A stretch of 64,000 nt of DNA from Halicephalobus mephisto (taxonomy: Eukaryota > Nematoda > Chromadorea > Rhabditida > Panagrolaimidae). The first letter of the stretch is position 1. Every line of letters starts with the position of its first letter. Below the pieces are notes generated by a model. That model saw nothing but the letters and a program-made list of their open reading frames with translations, was not told the DNA's origin and did not search any database. The DNA is taken from positions 372,001 to 436,000 of the forward strand of contig SWDT01000006.1 in assembly GCA_009193035.1 (NCBI GenBank), read 5' to 3'. This document shows, in pieces, positions 36,726 to 48,321 of this stretch. Position numbers and translations under genes: made by a program.

Positions 36726-39602
36726 TTGTTTTCAAGACAAAGGGTGTTATGGACCTTCTGGACAGGTTCCCAAAGTCAAAGACAAAAAAGTTCAGGCACA
36801 GCTGTCAAGTGCCACAAGTACCAGGACCCTAGTCCTCATCCAAGACCTCAATGTAAGAAAATCATCGTTATTTTGATAAGTTCCAACTTCATTAATATTT
36901 TTCAAAAATATATAAAGAAATTTAAAATAGTTTAAAAAATTCAAAAATATAAAAAAAATTTTAAAAAATTCAAAAAAGTTGAAAAAATTTTAAAATTTTA
37001 AAATTCAAAAATATATTAAAAATTTTAAAATTTTAAAATATAAATATATATAAAAAATTTTTAAATATAAAAAAGTTAAAAAATATAAAAATATTTAAAA
37101 AATTTTTAAAATTCGAAAAATTTTAAAAGTTTAAGATTTTAAAACTTAAAAAATCTAAAAATTGACTAAAAACGGAATTTTTATGTATAAAATTAATATT
37201 ATATTTTGATTTTTTAAATTTCGTCGATTTCAGAATTCATTACTGGTAAATTTAAAAATTAAAATTAACAAATAATAATTTTTTTATCCTAATATTAACA
37301 ACCAATTGAAAATATACCTATGGAATGAAAGAAATAAAAAATTATTAAAATTTTTATATAAAAATCCAGGACGAAATTTTCGATTATCTTTGACGTTGCT
37401 GCTATCCGAGATCAGTCTTTCCTCTCAAGTAGGAAAAATACCAGTGCGCACACATTTCTGACAAAGGAAATACCGTCCAAACAAACAACTTTATCAACGA
37501 AGAAATCTACAGCGAATGTTTCATATAAAATCCCAACATTCGGCGGTATGGCAGTTGCTCCTCCTATTTTGCAAGATTTATATCATATTTAAAATTTTTT
37601 AAATCAGCTTTTTGGTAGTTAAATTAAATTCGTACTTCAATTAAGAAAAATATTAATTAAAAAATAATTTCGAAACCAGCGCGAGTCAAAGAGGAAGGCA
37701 ATGTCGCTAAGGAGGGGATGCTACTGAAGAAGGGATATCGCTGGAGGATAAGATATCATTAAGGATGAAATATCTCAGGGGATAAGATATCGTTGGGGAA
37801 AGGATATATCAGGGGATAGGATATTGTTGGAGAAAGAATATATCAGGGGATAGGATATTATTAAGGATGAAATATCTCAGGGGATAAGATATTATTAAGG
37901 ATGGGATATATCAGGGAATAGGATATTATTAAGGATGGAATATCTCAGGGGATAGGATATTTTTGGGGAAAGAATACCTCAGGGGATAGGATATTATTAA
38001 GGATGAAATATCTCAGGGGATAAGATATTATTAAGGATGAAATATCGCTGAGAGAAAATATTACCAGAGATAGGATATCACTGAAAAAGGGATATCATTA
38101 GGACGAAACATCATTGAGGAAACATCACTGGGGAAGGGATATCATTAGGACGAAACATCACCGGGGACCATTTGTCGTACAGCCAACCATTGAATGTAAG
38201 TTTTTCATTAAATCTGTTTTTTAGCCTCTGGATGAAATACTGATGAAAAAATAATTATTTATTTATGTAATTAAAAATGAAACCAAATGTCGGGAATTCC
38301 GAAGTCAGAAGAATCGTAAATTTCAAATCGGTTTCGTGTAAAATTTAAAACTTGAGAGATTTCATAAGTTTCAATAAAAATTTGATAAATTTTAATTTTT
38401 TATATAAAATTTTCGAAATATAAACATTAATTTAGGATTTTCTATATCTATTAATTCAAAGTTTTATATTATTTTTAAAATCCTGAATTCTAGAATCTGA
38501 AGTTCGAAATTTTGAATTTTAGAATCTGTAATTCAGAATTTCAATTTTTAGAATCTATTCTGAAATTTTAGATTCTAGAATTTGTTTTTTGAAATTTTGA
38601 ATTTTAGAATCTGTTTCAGAATCTTAGGTTCTGGAATACTCACTTCAGAAGTTTAATTTTTAGAATCTGAAGTTCAAAATTTTGAATCCTGAAATCTGTA
38701 ATTCAGAATTTTAAGTTTTAGAATCTATTCTGGAAATTTAGATTCTAGAATTTGTTTTTTGAAACTCCGAATTTTAGAATCTGTTTTGGAATTTTAAATT
38801 TAAGAATCTACGTTTCAGAATTTCATATTTTAGGATCTATGCTCGAGAGACGTACTTTAAAATTTATATTTCGGAATCACGTTTTACAATTTATTTTTAA
38901 TAAACTTAGATTCTAGAATCTAATTTCAGAATCCTGGATTTTGAAATCTGCAGTTCAGAATCTTAAATCCTGAAACTCTTGTCTCAGAAACGTAAAAATT
39001 TCAAAATTTTAATTTCAAATTAGGAATCAGAGGTCACATTTATCCCAAAAAAGAAGTTTTTAAAGTTTTTTAAAGTCTCGAAGACCGCATTTCGTTGGAA
39101 ACCTTAATTATGATAAACAACCTCTTTTAAAACTAAAAATTTAACGTTTTTTAATTTTCTGTTGTTTATTTTTCACTATTTACACAGAAAAATGAACAAT
39201 AGAAAATTGGAAAATATTTTTGAACATGTTTAAAAATTTACTAAAATAATTTTTCCAGTCGGGACCGTCGTTGGGTCCTGGGACGAAAAAGAAGAATACG
39301 GTTGTTCTCGATATAATTATCCCGAGGACATCCGGGTCGACATTTCTCGGGGTCGATGTGAAAAGTGCCTCTGGGAGTGGCCACCGTATACGTCAGAATC
39401 TGCAACACGGACTTTTGTACGAGTCCTGTGCCGGCTCGAGTGTTGCCCCTCGACCTCCGGCATTGTTTTCTCCTTCGGACCCATTCTGTATTCGCTTAAA
39501 ACAATGGATCCGAAAATAAACCAATTTTGTATTCGTTATTGGTCAAGTGACCTCTTTGGAAATAAGTTATTTCGAAAACGAGCAAAGGTGGATAACAAGT
39601 AG
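36726..39602 (+). CDS. candidate cysteine-rich protein, 3' exons only; weakly IL-17-like
   Basis: Low-confidence model. Exon 36726-36852 (ending KCHKYQDPSPHPRPQ) joins in phase 1 to 39259-39602, read as GTVVGSWDEKEEYGCSRYNY, then PEDIRVD, GRCEKCLWEW, RTFVRVLCRLECC and a tail to TAG. The order W...R-Y-P..I...C..C...VL.R..C recalls the IL-17 cystine-knot family, but the usual final GC.C is missing. A competing model uses another frame: it runs 36349-36852 and then 39259-39519, a Lys/Arg-rich reading with no resemblance. No signal peptide exon was found. The 2.4-kb intron is full of repeats. Confidence 0.3.
37530..37700 (+). repeat. dispersed repeat, copy 2
   Basis: Direct-orientation relative of the 12175-12425 element, ending in CGAAACCAGCGCGAGTCAAA. 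Its left side overlaps a plus-strand open stretch (about 37375-37590) that I therefore do not call as an exon. Confidence 0.65.
37725..38165. repeat. minisatellite (GGGATAAGATAT family)
   Basis: About a dozen units of 28-36 bases built from ATTAAGGATGAAATATCTCA and GGGGATA(A/G)GATAT. Confidence 0.85.
38470..38970. repeat. degenerate TTTTAGAATCTG repeat
   Basis: More than ten imperfect copies of TTTTAGAATCTG(T/A)AATTCAGAA over 500 bases. No coding content. Confidence 0.75.
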
Positions 39603-41455
39603 TAATTTCCCGGACGTTTTTGGGTGCAATGTTTGGGTATATAACCGTTGATCCTGGGAAGTCAGAGGCTTCCGTACTGTCATGGACTGACTCAGTTCAC
39701 AACTACCGTAACCTCAGGGATTACCGCGGTGGGAACTAGTTCATTCCCGATCCATGGCTTTATTTCCCGGAAAGGAACAGATAAAAGTTGCTCAACTTTG
39801 GTCCCGACACGAACAACAATTTTATTTCTAATATTATGTTCATTGAAATTTTTAAAATTCTTTTTAATTTCACATTTTTTAATTTATTAAATGTTAGAAA
39901 ATTTAAAATATATTGAAAATAATTTTAGAATAAATAAGTAGATAACTCGTGTCAAGATTGAAATGGAATAAACTGATTTTTTATGTAACAAAAAGTACTT
40001 CAAGCGACGGACTACGGTGTCGCAGGAAGCGAGAAGGCTCTCAGCACGAAAGTCCCTGACGCAGGGACTAACTCGCGCGTCAATTTGCAGGAGCAGTGAC
40101 GTCGTTCAGAAGTTAGAAAAAACAACGACGAAACTAAATTACCGAAATTTATTGTCCATTAATTTTGTATTGTTTGATTACTGAAATAAACCGAGGTATC
40201 GTTCAGACAGGACTAACCCAAGAAAAGTCAAATTCCCTTACAAATAACCCTGTTCACGTGATCTCGGACAGTTCTTCACGGAGATTCTCTAGGATATCGA
40301 TCGGGACGTTATTCTCCATCTGGTTTTCGTTTTCAATTTAGGAATCCTTCCGTTGCATTCCAAACAAGACATCTCGGTGACGTAACCAACCGACAATAAA
40401 GAACACCACGACCTGGGGAATTCCGGAGCCATATTTGTCACTAAATTTAGGAAATCTACAATTGATCGTAATGAAAAGTTACTTTTTTGAATCTCAAAGT
40501 TCAAATTTCTCTAAATTTTTAGGAAGTATTCAATATTTCTGAAATTACCCACTATCTTGACAAAGTTTGTGTTTTTAGTTGAATCTATTCCTTGACTTTT
40601 CCATCAACATATATAAATCGCAAAACTTCCATAAAGTTAGATACAGTCGAATATGTAATTCAATGGACTAATCACAATCACTTCTCAGCAGTCTTTGAGG
40701 CAGGACATGACCCGGTTCCTACCGCGAAAGTCCCTGAGGGTACGGTAGGAACATGTGTGCTGTTTCTCCGATCCTTGTGGCAACGGAATTGTTGTTATTT
40801 TTGTCTTCCGCTTTGGAAGTTTTGATGCATTATTTGGAATAAAGAAATTCAACAAATGAATCTCCTCAAGGATCTGACTGATACCGTGACGATTTTATAT
40901 AAAAAATCAGTATACTAAAATATATAATCGAAAATGACTATCGTTTAAAAATGACTCCAGTTTCAGAAGTTCCTTCGTTAACGAACAGATATAACTTTAA
41001 ATTGTGATCAAATTTTATATCAGTAATGAGATCCAAAATCAACTCTAATAAAAACTTTCATTTTTCGTCTTTTCCAAAATGATGATAAGGAGATTATTGT
41101 CGATCAGGAATCAGCGAAAACACACCCAATTAATTCAAACTCATCCAAAACTAGCCATTGTCATCAAAAAATCACCATTTTCCAATATTTACATCCAAAA
41201 AAGTTAAAAATTTTCAAAAAAAACAATTCTAATTAATCCTTCTTCGACTTGCGTTCTGATAACATCCCAAGAACCCTTCATCCACGAACAAAAGCATAAT
41301 CCTTGCCCTATCTCCCGTCCTTCCCCATCACTAAGAAGTAAATCATCCTCATGCAACAATCATTCGCCCATTATAGTCCAATCGATAAGCTTTGGAGACG
41401 GTTGCTGCATTGATAAGGACCATTCTATTCCACTTTCCTTGTTTTTTCGACTAAA
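39603..41455. other. intergenic region holding short inverted repeats and an mcm-2 fragment
   Basis: No gene called. Contains AGTCCCTG/CAGGGACT (40051-40069, 3-base loop), GTTCCTACCG/CGGTAGGAAC (40715-40752), and the mcm-2-derived fragment at 40255-40338. The last few hundred bases are presumably the promoter of the Ly6 gene that starts at 41456. Confidence 0.45.
40255..40338 (-). pseudogene. fragment of mcm-2 exon 3, frameshifted
   Basis: On the minus strand this reads IENENQMENN then [10 protein letters not shown], against [10 protein letters not shown] then [10 protein letters not shown] in mcm-2 (coding bases about 43905-43822). DNA identity runs on past the Arg codon but one G is missing (CGTGAAGAAC versus CGTGGAAGAAC), so the frame then diverges and stops. 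Many differences are synonymous, so the duplication is not recent. Confidence 0.75.
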
Positions 41456-44400
41456 ATGAATTCCAAGTTGCTAATTATTTTCACTATCCTGTCAATCGCC
41501 TCAGGTATCTCCGAGGCCGACACTGCTCCAAAACAAATCAATTGTATTCAAATGTGAGTTTATTTTCCAAAATATTAGGTCTCAAAACTTACAAGATAAC
41601 CACAATCGTTAAATCTTAATACAAGGATTGAATGATGGCCTTCTTAGCAGCATCATGAGTAAAATTGTTAGAAGTGAACAAGCGAGAACGATAAAACGGA
41701 ACCAAATTGTCAATATTATATTGACGAGCTTTGGCTTTGAGGTCCATTTCTGAGATTGTAACAGTCTCAATACAAGTAGTATCACCATGAGAACGAGATT
41801 GTTCATAGGCCAATTGATCTCTAATAAGTTGTTTCAAAATATACAGTAACAATTCATTACTGTCCTTCTTGTAAGTCAACTGCCGGATAAAGTGTTTCCT
41901 CATCTGTCTCATCACAGAAGCCTTCTGAGTCTGGATAAACGATTCCAACATGATTCTAATAGCAGCACTGACGTCATCATCATTAACATATGACCGAAGA
42001 TGGAGTTTAGCGTGTGCCTCAGCCATACGGATCATAGACTCAATATGACGAACAGTAATGGCAACAGATCCAGTTGAATGAGCCTCCTTTCTCAAATCAG
42101 CATAGACTCCATTCAAGCGATCCATTGCTTTTTCTTCCAATTTAGGATGAATGTTGTTTCTCGCAAAAATAATATACTTCCTCAAGAGATTTTGAGGAAT
42201 AAGTTTGTAGTTACTCTCAGGCTCAATTTGGGATTCTTGAGGATCCTTGTTCTCATCTTTGTGAGATGGATGCATCTTGATGTGATTGCCGATAACAAAC
42301 TTGGCCAAATGCTCATCTTCAATAGGATCCACTTGATCACGAATAACACAAAGAACATCAAAACGAGAGAGAATAGGTTCGGTCAAGTCCACATTCTCAG
42401 CAAAGGTTCTAGACGAGTCATAACGACCTCCAATAGGGTTAGCCGCGGCAATGACAGTACATCTAGCTCTCAAGGAAGTCACAATACCAGCTTTCGAAAT
42501 AGAAATAGACTGTTGTTCCATGGCTTCATGAATTGAAGTTCTGTCTTGGTCCGTCATTTTATCGAACTCATCAATTAGACAGACTCCTTTGTCGGCGAGA
42601 ACCATAGCACCAGCTTCCAAAGTCCATTCTCGAGTAACCGGATGGCGTTGAACATAGGCAGTCAAACCCACAGCTGAAGCACCTTGTCCGGTCGTCAAAA
42701 TCGCTCTCGGAGCCATGTGAACAACATAACGGAGGAATTGGGATTTGGCCGTTCCAGGATCACCACAAAGAAGAATGTTAATATCTCCACGAAGAGCATG
42801 TTTCTGATTAGGGTTCTTTTGTTCTCCTCTAAAGAGAGCAAGAGCAATAGCTTGCTTGACATCATGATGTCCGTAGATCGTCGGAGCAATGGAGGCGAAA
42901 ATCCTTTGAGCAATGTCAGGATCTTTGGAGAGCTTTCTGATTTGATCAACATCCTCGTCAGTAAGAGCATCAGATTCCATTTGATCCTTGGTTCTGATGT
43001 AATTGGCAATGATAACAGCAGCAAAAACGGGAAATCCTTGACGAGAATTCAGAGAGGAGTCGTAGTTGTTGGTGTAAGTTCCAGTTACCTCCTAAATATC
43101 CCTCTAATTAAACGAATCAGTCAGTAAAACTCACAATTTCGTCACCAGGTTTGCAAGAATCACACAAATCACCAGTGAGAATAATGTCCTTCGATCTCGG
43201 CAATCTACCGGCTTCGACCAAGTTGGGACTTTCCTGAATCGTGATTCTCTGATAGTTTTGGTAGACAGTCTCCTCAACGTTCAATTCGAAAGGTCCCCGA
43301 CTCTGACAACTAGCACAACTGCTAGGCTTGACTTCGTCCTCAGATCCTTGGGTGATGGGGCCAATGACGTAACCACAAGCAACACAGTTGTATTTGACCA
43401 AAGCCAACCGAGGGAGAATTCCGGAAGTGACAGTCACAACTCCGCTTGTAGTGATCAGCATGTTAAGATGGATGTGCCGGAGCATTCGAATGTCTTCATA
43501 AGTCGGCAATCCAGCGACTCTAGTGTTAATCGTGGCGCAGATTCTCTTGTAGTGAGGATACATCGAAGTGACGACATCCGTAGTGGCCATATCCAAGAGT
43601 TCAAGGACTTCCAAGGGGGCTTCAGGCAGGAACATAGAAAGAGAAGGTTGTCCTTCGTCATCGGCCAGGTCATCGTAGTCGACGACCAGAGACTCCTTGT
43701 TTTCGCTGGCCATCTGTTGGATTCTCTGGACGTACTTCAACTGATCACCGTCCTTTCCCTTGAAATGACGAAGGAAGTGCTTGAATCGACGGATGATCTC
43801 GCGAGCAATGGCTTTGTCGTTCACATGGTCCCGGACAGTTCTTCCACGGAGATTCTCCAGGATATCAATCGGGATGTCCTCCTCCATCTGATCCTCGTCT
43901 TCGACGATTCTGATGCGACGCATGCGCTCACGAGCACGACGAGTGGAGTCCGTCTGTGATTGGGAAACATCTCCATCTTCGTAGAAGAGCTAAATGTCAG
44001 TTGTATCGGAAGTCCACACAAATCAAGTCTTACTCTATCTTCCCGACCAGCCAGTTGGCGATCACGTTCCTCCATCTCCAATTCCGCGGCTCTACGGTCA
44101 GCATAGTCCATCTCCGAGACGTCGTCATCGTCAATTCCGCTTTGAGAAAGCACATCCAGTTCAGGCTGGGGACGATAGTCGCTACAAATTCGAAATTTAC
44201 ATAAAAACTCTTCAAAAAACTTACGCTTCCATGTTGTCTCCAAACAAATCTTCTCCATCCTCCTCTTCCGGATCCACTTCGTCTCTCTCATCACCGAAGA
44301 GTTCATTAACAATGTCATCGGCCTGTCCATCATCACCGAGTAGAGCGTCGACATCACGGGGGTTCGCGACGGAAGAGGCTTGGGATTGGAACTGACTCAG

Positions 44401-46655
44401 GTCATCGTCATCGGCAAAGATACGACGGGCTCGTCTTCCACCACGGCTTCCTTGGGACATTGTTCAAGCTGAAAAGGATAAATCAGGACGAATTTCAAGT
44501 GGAGAAACTAAGGATTCAGAATAAGGATAAAAACGCGGTTCAAATTTATCTAAATTTCTAGATTATCTCGTTAATCGGGTTCCACACCGAGAGGGGATAC
44601 TAATGATCGTGGTAGTAAGTAAGAAAAGTGGAAAAATAACAAGTTTCATAACGACAACAACGGAATCGAGATTCAAACAAACAGGACTTGATTTGTCTTT
44701 TTGGCGCCAAGTTTTCGCGGTCTGCGTTTTTTCCTCTCAGGATCCTCTGTCGCTCTCTCTCTTTTTGGTTTGACTGTCCTTTCTTATCTAATTTTAGACA
44801 AAAAAAAATCAAAATTAAAATATTGATTATTTTCAGGACTCAAACAATGGGACAAAAGAATTCTTCAATCACCACATGTCCTGGACCTATATGCTACTTC
44901 GGTGAGGATTTTTTTAAAATTAAAAAATCTCAATGAACTTTGATTTCGAATGTGAATTATGAAAGATTTCGAAATTGCATAATTCGAGTTTCTAATTTGA
45001 CGCATAACACTCATGACACTACCGTATTCGTCCCTACGTGTCCTGATTCATTCATCCGTTTTTAAAAGTTTCAACAAACAACTCTTCCGGCCCGATTTTC
45101 GTATTTCTTAGTCATCAAAGTAAACAAAACCAAAGTTTTCATTTTGAGAACGAAATTTAACGATGATACGCATGAAGACAGAAGTTTTCAAAGAACTTAG
45201 ATATATAAGTTTCTATTAAAGCCTAATGTTTGCACTATGACTAAGATATTAAAAAGGATTAAAAACACCGAAAATATTAAAAAAGCACTTAAAACATAAA
45301 AAGAGCAATTAAAAGTGATTTCATAAAGTTAAAATTCGATATGTGGAAAAAGCAAAGCGAACCAGTTAATCCTCTTCAAAAAGTTTTTTTTTTGTACGAG
45401 AACTTGGCACACTAGGATCGCGCAATGGTGACGTTTCCACGAAAAAGGTCTACAGACCAAGAAAGTCGTTTTTTCGCATTTGGAGAGACGAGAGTCGAAC
45501 TCAACGCGGGAAGTTCAAAAATTGCAACTTTTTATTTTTTTGAAATTTTTTCGCATAACCTGGACGGATAGAGGATATCCCTCGAGTTCCGGCAATGCAA
45601 GTGAACATCTGGAATGATATAAAACAACTCCAAAAATGGGAATGAAATTTTCCACAAATAAAATTAAACACAACACGGCTTACTGTAAGAATCCTTCTAA
45701 TTTTGTGTTTTGCCCGTCCTCAGACACCTAGGAGGACTTGCTTGAAGATAATGAGTTCACTTTTGCAGTCAACTTCACGGAAACGGTAACCGTCAACGGT
45801 GTCTCCACTACCAACTGGACGAGCACGAACGGATGTGTCAACGAGCCTTATTTTGTCTACAACGGCGACAAGTTCTACTTTCCTCTGGGAAGTTGTAATC
45901 AACAGTAAGATTTTTATTTATTTGAAATGACTAGGAGTGATTTACTGTAAAAATGCACACTATCTTGGAAGTTTGCATAAGATAGAAAATATGGATAGCG
46001 ACTGAAAGGGACAGTTTACTTCAACCAGAAATCACTATCCAAAATACATTAAAAACATGATCGGATAGTGACTTGATTGAGGAGGAAATTGTTTTCTTTA
46101 GTTATTATCCAATGTAGTGTTCTGATGGAAAGTGTCAGGATAGTGACTGAAAAAGGATATTTTACAGTTAGAGTCAGTCACTATCCAAGGAACTCTTCAG
46201 TGATTTTTTCCATGATAGTGACTGAAAAAAGATATTTTGCAGTTAGAGTCAGTCACTATCCAAGGAACTCTTCAGTGGGTTTTTCCATGATAGTGACTGA
46301 AAAAAGATATTTTGCAGTTAGAGTCAGTCACTATCCAAGGAACTCTTCAGTGGGTTTTTCCATGATAGTGACTGAAAAAAGATATTTTGCAGTTAGAATC
46401 AATCACTATCCATATGGACTCTAATATTGGATAGTGATTAATTAAGACATATGTTGTCGATTCCACTATTGTGTATGTGGAAATTAAAAAATCGATTTTT
46501 CCAGAGACTTCAATAATGACAAGTCCAAAATCCACACTTCGGTGAACTTCTGCAACAATCGAGACAACTGCACCACTACGTGCTCCTCGAATCGACCCCG
46601 GCTGGTCCTGGCCGGCTTCTTCCTGATCTTGATTTCCAAGATTTCTTTTTTCTGA
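41456..46655 (+). CDS. Ly6/three-finger GPI-type protein; intron 1 contains mcm-2
   Basis: Exons 41456-41553, 44837-44901, 45769-45904 and 46505-46655, phases 2, 1, 2, total 149 residues. Exon 1 encodes a signal peptide ([13 protein letters not shown]) and the first Cys (INCIQ). Exon 2 has [10 protein letters not shown], exon 3 the NGC motif and GSCNQQ, exon 4 the terminal [13 protein letters not shown] and a hydrophobic tail ([17 protein letters not shown]). The cysteine order and tail are those of Ly6/uPAR proteins, usually GPI-anchored at the cell surface. Splice sites: GTGAGT, GTGAGG and GTAAGA donors; TTTTCAG, TTTTGCAG and TTTTCCAG acceptors. Intron 1 (3.28 kb) spans the whole of antisense mcm-2. 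An exon 3 starting further upstream would hit TAG, which supports acceptor 45768. Confidence 0.8.
41616..44460 (-). CDS. mcm-2: DNA replication licensing factor MCM2
   Basis: Exons 44460-44225, 44181-44034, 43989-43135 and 43091-41616 give 904 residues, the same length as human MCM2. Subunit of the MCM2-7 replicative helicase in the nucleus. The acidic, Ser-rich N-terminus is followed by a zinc-binding set (CVACG ... CASCQ), Walker [11 protein letters not shown], Walker [10 protein letters not shown], sensor [10 protein letters not shown], and arginine finger [21 protein letters not shown] is the segment duplicated at 40255-40338. CTTTTCAG (AG 44470-44469) eight bases before the ATG is a probable trans-splice site. 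The whole gene lies antisense within intron 1 of the Ly6 gene; its stop is 62 bases from that gene's first exon. Confidence 0.97.
45955..46440. repeat. alternating inverted motif array B, partly a 75-bp tandem repeat
   Basis: In intron 3 of the Ly6 gene. GGATAGTGACT and AGTCACTATCC alternate. From 46139 the pair is amplified as a 75-bp unit (starts 46139, 46215, 46290, 46365) containing GATAGTGACTG ... CAGTCACTATCC and AAGGAACTCTTCAGTG. The open frame across it is an artefact of 75 being divisible by three. Confidence 0.85.
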
Positions 46656-47747
46656 GCTTAAGTGATCTATTTTATTCAGTTAACTTCAAGAATAGTTCGA
46701 GACCAATGTGTTCCTTTTATCGATCGCGAATCATCGTCTCCAACAATCTTGATACATACAGATAAAATTAAAAATATTGTTTCATTTTTAAATTGGAATG
46801 TGGTCAAATTGAGATCTGAAGCGACAACTTTATCGAGGCCAGGTTTTCCTCGACCGATCTGGCTACAGTGAGTTCCGAATGAATCCAGGATTATTGGTGG
46901 GAGAAAAAAGGCTCCAAATCGGGTTCTGCGGCCAGCTCCACAATCGATCTCTTTTTCAACATGCCAAAATTGGAGCCATCTAATCTGTCAAACGGACGTT
47001 TAGGTCGATCTGAAAATTTATGAATTAATTTATTGCTGTAAAAATTTGATTTTTATCAAACGCGTATTGACGCGTTTCAACACATGTCATTTTTACTACA
47101 AATTTGGTGAATTTTATTGGTAATTCTACAGTATCCACAGGACGCGCGTTTTAGAGAAGTGCGCGCGTCCGACGCGTTTTGCTTTAAAAATGTTTTTTTT
47201 GTTTTTAAATAACTTTTACACAGGACGCGCGTTTTAGAGAAGTGCGCGCGTCCGATGCGTTTTGCTTTAAAAATGTTTTTTTTGTTTTTAAATAACTTTT
47301 ACACAGGACGCGCGTTTTAGAGAAGTGCGCGCATCCGACGCGTTTTGCTTTAAAAATGTTTTTTTTTGTTTTTAAATAACTTTTACACAGGACGCGCGTT
47401 TTAGAGAAGTGCGCGCGTCCGACGCGTTTTGCTTTAAAAATGTTTTTTTTTGTTTTTAAATAACTTTTACACAGGACGCGTGTAGCGTGTCATCTGCGCG
47501 TTTGGTTTCTCCTCCAAAAATGTACAATTCCGACATTTTTGGAGGGGGATTAAAGTTTTTATCTTAAAAAGCATCTTCTACAATCTTATCTGTTATATGA
47601 CATCAATCATGGTAGACACAATTCTGAAATGAATCATGGTGGAATAAGGGCAGGTCGTTGATAAATCACGCCTCAGAAACGCTTTAGAACTTAGGTAAAT
47701 AAAAGCCCTCTTTTCATTCGATTTTTTGAATTTTCGATTCTCCTAAA
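46656..47747. other. intergenic between the two Ly6 genes
   Basis: No gene. Carries the GC-hairpin tandem array at 47125-47485. The last 150 bases should hold the promoter of the second Ly6 gene. Confidence 0.5.
47125..47485. repeat. 83-84 bp tandem repeat with GC-rich hairpin
   Basis: Four full units and one partial. Each has GGACGCGCG, a 13-base spacer TTTTAGAGAAGTG, then CGCGCGTCC (starts 47140, 47223, 47306, 47390; partial at 47474), followed by GACGCGTTTTGCTTTAAAAA and a T-rich tail. Stems are perfect in units 1, 2 and 4; unit 3 has one change (GCATCC). Confidence 0.9.
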
Positions 47748-48321
47748 ATGCAGCGATTTTTGGTGATTTTTGTGGTTCTCTGCTTAGTCCCCGAGGCACT
47801 CGGAACTATCTCCTGTTACATAAATAATAACGGCGGCACAGGGGACAAGTGCAAGTACTGTCTCTACAGTAAGTTTTTGCAGATTTTACGAGTTTGAAAG
47901 TAGTGTTTCAGAAAAAGAAGTAACTACCATCAATGGCAACCAGATGACTAGTGTAGTGAAAAGCTGCGAATCTATCTCAGATCACCCATCTATCCAGTAC
48001 ACCAACGATTCAGGAAATCACACTTTCACTCAGATCAACCACTGCTCTAATCCGTAGGTTTTTATCACTAGGAGTTCTCCGCGATGGGAGATAAACCATT
48101 TTTATCGAAAATTGCAAAAATTAAAACCTTCGCCACGAAATTATCCTTTTTAATTTCCGATTTTCTTCTTTAATATACGGTGTTTCCTCAGGATAACCAA
48201 TAACTACAACTTTAAACTCTACATCTGCGACTCCGACCTGTGCAACGACACATGCAGTGCCACAGGCTACGTTCTGGGCTTCGGACTCTTGATCGCTATC
48301 GTTGCCAAATTTTTTGTTTAA
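47748..48321 (+). CDS. Ly6/three-finger GPI-type protein, second gene
   Basis: Exons 47748-47868, 47912-48053 and 48192-48321 give 130 residues. Signal peptide (RFLVIFVVLCLVPEALG), first Cys in TISCYINN, CKYC, a KSC, INHCSN, then YICDSDLCNDTC and a C-terminal hydrophobic segment (GYVLGFGLLIAIVAKFFV) typical of GPI attachment. Same architecture and near-identical intron phases as the 41456-46655 gene, so a tandem paralogue, though sequence identity is low. One donor is GTAGGT. Confidence 0.85.

Noticed and set aside
37375..37590. 75-codon plus-strand open frame as an exon of the 36726-39602 candidate
   Set aside because: Its phase does not join to the preceding donor, and its 3' part overlaps a dispersed repeat.
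44837..44940. Independent small gene starting at the ATG at 44847
   Set aside because: It is better explained as exon 2 of the Ly6 gene; alone it lacks a signal peptide and runs into an intron.
45465..45510. tRNA-like AGAGTCGAACTC box
   Set aside because: No A box, no acceptor stem and no cloverleaf could be drawn around it.
46077..46424. 115-codon plus-strand ORF with repeated [14 protein letters not shown]
   Set aside because: It is the 75-bp satellite read in frame, inside a Ly6 intron.
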